Assembly: GCF_029953285.1 (NCBI RefSeq)
Contig: NZ_JASAOI010000051.1
Coordinates: 62,001 to 126,000, forward strand
Source: Yinghuangia seranimata
GTDB lineage: Bacteria > Actinomycetota > Actinomycetes > Streptomycetales > Streptomycetaceae
DNA length: 64,000 bases
Reading direction: 5' to 3'
This document shows, one piece after another, positions 7,277 to 16,200 of this stretch. Made by a program: the position numbers and the translations under genes. The notes beneath the pieces were generated by a model. The model ran no database searches. It was not told where the DNA came from and was given only the letters and a program-made list of their open reading frames with translations. Positions within the stretch are counted from its first letter, which is position 1, and each line of letters opens with the position of its first letter.

Positions 7277-10200
7277 AGCCAGCCCTCACATAGTCTGTAA
7301 TCGGTTGGTTCTTTCCCTTATTGTCGCCCGGAACGTTCGGTATCACCTTGCTGCAGAAACTTGTCAAGGCGCCGGTCCGCCGGTCGATCTCATAGACCTG
7401 CATGGAGATCGCCGTCGGCTTCTGGTCTCCAGGATTCAGATATATCGGGACCGAAATGTACAGCGCGGCCTTCTGCTTGTTGATCAGTTGACGCTTAGTT
7501 CGATTCTCGACAGTTGCCATCCATGAAAGGTTGACGGCCAGGTGATAGCACGTGACCAGGTTCTCCACCGAGTCGCCAGTCCCCCCTAGCCGGTCGCCGA
7601 TGAGATGGCACCGGGCGAACACCCAGTCGGCTCCCTGCCCGTTGCTAGGCCAGCCTGGGGGGGAGATGCCCCGATCGGCCTCCGATCCTGTGTCACCTGG
7701 GCAGGCTATCGCTACCGCACCCGAATTGACCTTGCCATCCGCACGCGCGTTGTACAGCAAAGGGCCGTAGTGGAATCGCCACGACTGCGGCGCGGCACAG
7801 ATGTCTCCCCCACCCCTGGAAATGTCGGCATCAGGAGACCATGCCGCTGCCTCTGTGCGCATTTGCTGAGCGAGCTCCTGCACTTCCTCTTCGCTGAGCT
7901 GCTGGTCGAGCTGCTCCTGAGGGGGGGTGTATGCGACGGCCCCGGGCTGGGGTGCAGCATCCACCGACTGGAGAACATCGAGAACGAGTGTGCCAGCGCG
8001 GACCAGGGCAAGGATGTTGAGCGCCTGATCGAGGACGGGCGTGGCCTCGGTCGGCGGGCGCGTTGACGGTGCGGTGGGACGGTGCGGCGGCTTCGGCTCG
8101 ATGATCGGCTTGCGGGGAGCAGGACCGCGGCCGCCTCCACCTGGCGGAGTTGCCACGGGCGGCGGGTCAACCGGCCCCCACGATGGCCCGTGGATGACGC
8201 AGCACTTGAGCTTGGTCAGCCGACCGTACGTCCCATGCGGCACGTCATTCCAACACTCGTTCGCGTACACCCCCCGGCTTGCATATTCGGCACAGTAGCT
8301 GCGCAGGGTCGCTTCAAGCTGAGCCTGGGTAGGCGGGATGTGCAACTCGCCATGGATCTCTGAATCGTCGTCGTCGTCCCGGTCCTTCGGCTTATTGGGC
8401 TTCTCGGGCTTGGTGGGTTTGGTCGGCTTGCTCGGCGACCCAGGCTTTGTGGGGGGCTTGGGCTTAGGAACCGGGACTCCCCAGCAACATGGCTTGTGCC
8501 CGTCTATGTCCGTGTTGCCGAGCGGGTCGCCAGTCGCGTAGGCATAGCGGTTAGCCATCCCCGATGGATCCGGGTCAAGAGTCCAGGTGTCTCGGCTGTC
8601 GAAGGCCGCCGTGTCCGGGTCGTACCAGCGGGAGGCCATGTTGACTTGACCGCTGGCGGAATCGGTGTAACCGCCCTGGTAACCGATGCTCGTGTTGGTA
8701 CCGGCTTGTGCGGTGACCTTGCCGTAGGGGTCGTAGGTCTTTGAACCGGCAAGGCTGTAGTTGCTTGAGTCGAGTGAGGCGATGACGTCGCCGTGTTGGT
8801 CACTGATGGCGATCTGGGACGCGCTGCCGGTCGCGGTGGAGAGTAGGTCTCCACCGGGGGCGCGGGCGAACCGCGATGTGCCGTCTGCGATCAGGTTGTT
8901 GCTGGTTCCTTCGTACTTGAATCCGCTCTGGGTACCGCGCTTGGCAACGCGCCCCAGGGCATCGTAGGTGTAGTCGGAGTAGCCGTCGTTGGCCATCTGT
9001 TCGAACGCGTCGAACTTCAGGTTGCGGGTCATGCCGGGAACGGTGACCGAGGACCGCGTGCCCCGCGATGTGTAGGTGTACGTGGACGTGCCGGCCTGGG
9101 TGAGGCGGTTGCGTTCGTCGTAGGTTGCGGTGGTGCCGCCGACCTTCGTGCGGTTGCCTGCGGCGTCCCACTGGTACGGGGTCGTCGCGGTGCCGTTGTT
9201 GTGGCTGGTGAGCCGCCCGGCCAGGTCGTAGGTGTAGGTGTTCGTCGACGCACCGGCGACGCCGGTGGTCGTCTTGGTGGTGATGTGGTTGTCCGCGTCG
9301 TAGCCGTAGCTGACGGAGGTCTGGCGGACAGCGGACGAGTTGAAGACGCTGTCGGTCACCAGGCGGCCGAACTGGTCATAGGTGTACGTGCGCTGCGAGC
9401 CACCGGCCATGGCGGGGGCGACCTGAGCGGACTGCGCTGACGCGCCCCCCGCCTGAAGCGGCTGGAGGTAGATGCTGTAGTTCTCGCGCTCGAGGTTGCC
9501 GTCGCTGTCGTAGCCGTAGATGACCTTGGTGGAGCTAAGTCCGTCGATCGAGCTGGCCAAGCGGCCGTTCTCGTCGTACTCGAAGGTGAAGGTGCCTGCA
9601 GCATCGGTGCGTTCGTACAACTGGCCTTCGGCGGTCCAGTCATAGTTGCTCGCGCCCGCCGGGCCGGAGGTAGTCAGGAGCAGGCCGCGGTCGTTGTATG
9701 TGTACGTGTTCGTTGCCGACGCCGTTGCCGACAGCATGCGGCCTGAGACGTCATAGGTGAAGCCGCGGGCTGTCGTGGGCGCTTCCGCTCCACTGCCTGT
9801 CTGCGCGGTGATCTGGCCTCGCGGGTTGTAGGTCGTGTCGGTCTGCACGCCGCCGGGCGCGAGCTGGCGAACAATCTGTCCGGCGGCGTCGTAGATCGTG
9901 GTCCAGGTGCGGTCCGCAGCGTTCGGGTGCGCGGCCGTGGAGGGCTCGATAGTGGATTCGGGCAGACCCCACGTGTTGTAGGTGTAGACGGTGGGGTTGC
10001 CGCGGCCGTCAACGAACCGGGTGCGGTTGCCCGCCGCGTCGTACGCGAACGACGTGGTGATGCTGTCGGTGGTGTTGACCTTCTCTGTCCGCGCGCTCAG
10101 GCGGCCCGCTGCGTCGTAGGTCGCGTTGGTCTGACCGGCCCCAGGGGTAGTGCTGGTGAGCACATTGCCGTCGGCGTCGTACTTCGCGGTCGCCGTGCGC

Positions 10201-13200
10201 ACGCCGCCGTCGCGCCCGACGTCTTGGGTGGAGTCGACGCGCCCGGCAGGGCTGTAAGCGGTCTTGGTGGAACGGCCGGACGGCAGCGTGGTCTTGGTGG
10301 GCCGTCCGAGGCCGTCGTAGTCGAAGGTGGTGACGTGGTCCTGGGGATCCCAGACCGCGATGGGCTGGCCAGCGCGGTTGTACTGGGTGGACGTGGCGTG
10401 GCCCAGCGGGGAGCTCTCCCACACGACGTTGGATGCGTCGTCGTAGGCGTAGTCGGTCACGAACCACTCGGTGATCGGCCGGCGGTCGCGCACCGACGAG
10501 GTGAGCTTCCGGCCGAGCTGGTCGTAGGTCGCTTCGACGAGTTCGCCCGACGGCCCGGTCGCCGACAACTGAAGGCCAGTCGGGGTGTAGGTGAACTTGC
10601 TGGTCGGAGTATCAGTGCCTGGCGCTACCTGCTCGATGACATTGCCGAGTTGGTCGTACTTCATCGTGCTGGTGCGGCCGAGGGCGTCGGTGGCGCTGAC
10701 GGGCCGACTGAGCTTGTCGTAGGCCTGGCTCCGCGTGGCCGTCAGCGGAACGGTGGCGCCGGGCGGCGTGTAGTTGGGGAGCGTGGTCGCCGTGGCCCGG
10801 CCGAGCTTGTCGACCTGGGTGACGCTGATGTTGCCGTTCGCGTCGCGAGCGTGGGTGACCTCGCCGAAGGTGTTGTAGCCGACCGTGGTGGTGGGCCGTG
10901 CGGTCGTCGGTGTCTGCCCGTTGACCGTCACGGTCACCTGGGGCTGCTGGGTGGTGACGGCACGCCCGAGGATGTCGTACGTCGTCGTCACGTCGCACGG
11001 GGCGGTGCAGCCCGCGTTGGCGTTCGGGCTCTTGGCGGACGTGACCAGACCGCGCTGGTCGTAGGCGGTCGTGGTGACCAGGTTCGCGTCGGCGCGGCCG
11101 CTGCCGTCGTCGTTGCGGACGGTCTGCTTGACGGGGCGACCCACCGCGTCGACCTCGACGTCCACGGTCTCCGGCATGGTGATGCCGGGACCGGTGAGCT
11201 GGGTCTGAATCAGGTCTCCGGCCGTGCTGTAGCGGTAGCTGGTGGTCCGGTGCAGACCGCCCGGGTCGAGGATTTCCTGCACGGGCCGGCCCATGGCGTC
11301 GAGCTGGGTCTCGACGGTCGTGAGCCCGTTCCCGGTCGTGGTGCGGATGACGTGCTGCGCGCCGTCATACCAGTTGCGGGTCAGCACGATGTCGTGCGTG
11401 CTGCCGTCCTTCTGGGTAACCGCCTTGGCGATCGTGCGGGCGAGAGTGTCGTCGTCGTTGTACTGGTAGACGGTGGTGCTACCGGCGGCGTCGGTGACGG
11501 AGGCCAAGCGTCCGGCCGGGTCGTAGGCGCGGGACTCCATAATCAGGTCGCGGGGAGTCGCATTCGGGTCGCTCTTCCACGCGACGAGCGTGGTTGTGGC
11601 CTGTTGGCCGGTGGGGGTGTAGCTGAAGAGCGTGGTGTCCCCCACCGCGTTCGTCTGGCGCTCTTGGCGGCCGAAGACGTCATAGCCGAAGGCCGTAATG
11701 TCGCCTTCCGGGTCGGTGACCGAGGTGAGCAGGCCGTGCGGGTCGTAGACGTAGGTGGTCGTCCGCGCGGTGTCGCCACCGGTCAGGTCAGAGGCGGTCT
11801 CCGTCAGGACACGGCCGTCAGCGTCGTATTCGCGCTTGGTCTGGCCCTGGTGGGTGACTCCGGTGATCTCGTTCTTCACCTGCGGGTCTGTAGCCGTCAG
11901 GACGCGCGACGAGGTGTCGTAGCTGTACACCGTGGCCGCGCCGGCGGGGACCGAGTCCGAGAACACGGACTCGGTCAACTTGCGGCCGATGCTGTCGTAC
12001 AGGTATCGGGTGACCAGGCCCGTGGGGCCGGTGACAGCGGCGAGGTCGCCGTTCGGATAGTACGTGTACGAGGTTGTGCGGTTGCCGGGTTGGGTCACGC
12101 TCGCGAGCAGGCCCGCGGGCGTCACGCCGCCGCCTTGCGCCGGGGTCGTGGCGGTCGTGTAGGTCCGGCTGGTGCTGGTGCCGTCGGGACTGGTGACGGT
12201 GTCGTCCTGGCCGACCGCGGTGTAGGTGTACTGCGTCTTGAAGGTGTTGTCACGCGCGTCCACGGAACGCGGGTCGCGGGTCGTGATAAGGCGGTCGTTG
12301 CGGGGGTCGAGGTCGTCCCCGGCGTTGAGGAAGAACTCCTGGTAGCCGGTCCAGCAGGAGTTGCTGGTACGGCAGGTGGTCCGGGATATCTCGTTGCCGC
12401 GGGCGTCGTGTCCGCTGACCACTGCGTTGTTATTGGGGTCGGTGACCGTGTGGAGGAACCCGCCGGTGTCGTAGGCGTAGGCGGTGGTGGCGCCGCCCGC
12501 GTCGGTGGAGGTGAGCACCCGTCCGCGTAGGGCGTCGAACGTCCGTTTGGCGATCTTGCCGCCGGGATCGGTGACGCTGATCGTCGAGGTCAGCGAGGAG
12601 TTGGTCTGCGCGGTGCCTGCGGCGTAGTGGGCGTTGACGGTGTCAGGGGTCAGCGTCTGGTGGTAGAGCGCGACCTCGTCGATGGAGCCGGTGAAGAAGC
12701 CCTTGTAGTTGGGCGGGGGTGCCTGCCAGCCGTAGGAGGTGTTCACGCCGCCGGCGCCGATGGTCACGTAGGGGTCGAAGTAGGCGGTCTGGAAGTCGAT
12801 GGTGCCGACGTCGTTGCCGTCCAAATACAGCTTCTGCTTCTTGGCGGTGTTGTCGAACGTGAGCACGGTGTGGTGCCACTGCCCGTCCATGACGGTGTCG
12901 GGCGACTTCATCGTCGTGGTCGAGCCGTAGGCGATCAGGCCGCGCAAGTGCCCGTCCGATCCGACGTAGAGCATCGGGGTGGAGGGGCTGTTGGCCTGGA
13001 TGTACGGCAGTTCGACCGAGGAGTAGCCCATGAGCACGCCCGGGCCCTTGGCCTGGAACCACATCTCGACGGAGAACTGGTTCAGCTGGCCCAAGCGGGG
13101 TTCGGGCAGGCGGAGGTAGGACGAGGTGCCGTTGAAGCCCATCGCGCGATTGCCGTCTCGCCCGAACGCGCCGTCCACGCCGTACTGGACGTTCCACACG

Positions 13201-16200
13201 CCGGCCGCGTCCGTGGTCGGCGGCAGAACCAGATTCGGGACGACGCCGCTGTCGGACGGGGTCATCGCCCAGTAGCCGATCGGTGAGGCGGCCTCAACGC
13301 TGCTGCGGTACTGCGGCAGCAGGTCGGTCCGGAGACCGTAGTGCGTTCCGACTGTCGCGGGGTCCAGGGCCTTGCGGTAGACGGCGACCTCATCGATGTC
13401 ACCGTCGAAGTAGCCCTCGCCTGCGGGGGCGTTCGGCCAGGCGTCGGTGTGTCCCGCGCCGACGAAGTTGCGCAGGTTGTTCTCGTGGAAGACCGGCGCG
13501 GATGAGCTGCCCTGACTGACGCCGTCGAGGAAGACGGTGTGGACCTGGCCGTCCGTGGTCAGCACGGCTTGGTGCCAGGCGTTGTCGTTGACTGACGCCG
13601 TGGAGACTATCTGCGGTGGCTGGCCGGGGGAACTGTAGAACTTGCCGTGGAGCTTGCCGTCGGTGCCGACGTAGAGCAGCGGCGCCCAACTGGCCTGAGT
13701 GGCAGCGCCGGGCAGGTCGGACTGGGTGCCGAACAAGACGCCTGGCTTAGCCGTCTTGAACCACAGCTCGATGGATGCCTGGGACGACCCGTGGATCAGG
13801 TCCTGCGGGAGTTCGACGTATGAGCTCTGGCCATTGAAGTGCAAGGCCTCGTCGCCGCGAATCAGACCCGCGGCCGGGGTGGTGTTGTGCGCGCTGCCTT
13901 GGCCCACACCCTCGTGGACAGCCTGCTGCGAGGCGGCCTGGCCACCGCTGGGTTCGTCAAGTCGCCAGTACGACCAGGGACCCGTCCCGGCGACCGCCGC
14001 CCGGTACGCGGGGGCGGGGCTGGAGAGCAGCTTGCCCCGCGCGGTGAAGTGATCGGCGACCGCGGCGTCGTCGAGCGCCTTGTCGTAGACCGCGACCTCG
14101 TCGATGGTGCCCCGGATGGCGCCCTTGACGTCGGCCGGCTTGGCCGGCCAGGCCGTGCCGTTGAAGAGGCCGGAACCCACGGTCACGTACGGGTCGACGT
14201 ACACCGTCTGGTTGACGCTGGAGCCGACCTTGGCGCCGTCCAGATAGAGCGTCTGCGCCGCCCCGGAGCCCTGGACGGACAGAACCGCGTGGTGCCAGCG
14301 ACCGTCCATCACCGAGTTCGCCGAGGTGACCGGCGTCGGCCCGGTGCTCCACACCATGCCGCGGAGCTTGCCGTCCGTGCCCACGTACATCATGGGCACA
14401 CCGGGGGTGTTGACGTCGGCGTCGGCGAGCGGCATGGTCGCATAGCCCGCGAGCACGCCGGCGGTTTCCGTGCGGAACCACAGCTCGACCGAGAACTTGC
14501 CCGAGGCGCCCAGGCTTCCGTCAGGCAGGCGGGTCACGGACGTGCGTCCGTTGAACTCCGCTGCGGTGTCGTCGCCTGCGGCGAACGCGCCTGCGTCACC
14601 AAGGCGCACGTCGGTGTAGGACGCCGCTGCACCGCCGGCGACCGCGTTGACGCCGGTGGATCCTTCGCGGTCGTTGAGCCGCCAGTAGCCCTTCGGTGCG
14701 GTCGCAGCCACTGCTGCCGCGTACGGCGCAGACGAGCTCTCGAAGCTGGGGACCGAGAGCTTCCAGACACCGCCGTTGGCGTCAGTCAGCTGGCTGACCC
14801 GCTCGCTCGCGGCGTCGTAGACCACCTGCGTGTTGGTACGACCCGAGGGAAGCAACAGCTTGACGGCCTGCGCGGCGACGCGGCGAGCCGCGTAGTGCTC
14901 GGCGACAGTCACGGCGCCCAGCGGCCGGTCGTACACGGCGACCTCGTCGATGTCGCCGTTGAAGAACCCCTTGGGGTCGCTGTTCCACCGGTTCGGCCAC
15001 TGCGAATTCGCGCCGCCGGCGCCGATGCTGTTGAACGGATCGACGTTGCGGATCTCACCGCTACGGGTGCCCACGTTCGCCCCGTCGAGGTACAGGGTCT
15101 GCGTGGTGCCCTGCCCGACGAGAGCGGCGTGGTGCCACTGCCCGTCGTTGACCGCGCCAGCGGTGGTGATGGGGGAGACGTTGCCGTTGCCGAACTGGCC
15201 CCGCAGCTTGCCGTCGGAGCCGACGTAGAGCACGGGCACGCCGACGGTGCTGTCGTCCTGCGCGTCGACGGGCTTCTGGCTGTAGCTGTACAGCGTCCCG
15301 CCGGCGGTCGTGCGGAACCACAGCTCCACGCTGGTGTACTGGTTCGCGCGGACCAGGTCCTTCGGGAGGTCCACGTAGGACGAAGTCCCGTTGAAGTGCG
15401 CTGCCCCGTCCGGGGTTCCGCCGAGAGCACCCTGCGCGACCGCGGTCACGTTCTTGTAGGTGCCGTTGTCCCTACCGCCTTGCACGACCGACTGACTCGC
15501 CGCCGTGGTCCCGGCCGCATCACCCAGCCGCCAGTACGAGCGCGGGGCGCCGTCCGTGACGATGCTGCGGTACTGGGAGCCGTTGCCGTACTCATACTTG
15601 GTGCACGTCGAGGACGGCCCGCTGCCGCTTGCCGCCGGCGGGCAGACGGCTATGAGGCGGTCGCCGTCGTAGCTGTACGACCATGCCAGGCCTGGTGCCT
15701 GGACGCCGGTCGGGTTCGTGGTCACGGTCGTGACGTGGGCACCGGTCCAGGCGAAGTCCAGGTACCGGCCCGACGTCCCGTCCGTGGCACGGGTGAGTTG
15801 GCCGGCAGCGTCGTACGCGAAGGTCTGGCTACGGCCAGAGCTGTCCGTGACGGTGGTCAGCTTGCCCGCTGCGTCGAATGCATGGCGAATGCCTGTCTTG
15901 TCCGCCAGGATCCAGCCGCCACCGTCAGCGTTCTTGAAAGTGGCGAAGCCACCGCTGGGCGGAGCATATGTGTCGTCACTGTTGTGGCCGAAGCGCACCT
16001 GCTGCCCGTTCGCGAGCACGACGACGACGTTGCCGGAGCCGTCTTGGTCCGGCACAGCCCGCATGTCCCAGCGCGACGACCAACCCTCACCGAAGGCCGA
16101 TTTCGCGCGCGGGTCCAGCGAGTTGTACGTGCGGCGAACCGTCAGGTCGGGACCGACGGCGCCGACGGAGGCATCGGTCGCGGACGTGGTGTAGTTGCCG

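Noticed and set aside
9927-12530. 867-codon open frame on the plus strand
   Set aside because: It is the complement of the RHS YD-repeat array. The repeat periodicity and GC-rich codons keep the opposite frame open; composition is Val/Gly/Arg-rich with no domain.
8600-12580. CRISPR-like short periodic repeats
   Set aside because: The periodicity is degenerate YD-repeat coding sequence without exact repeats or unique spacers.
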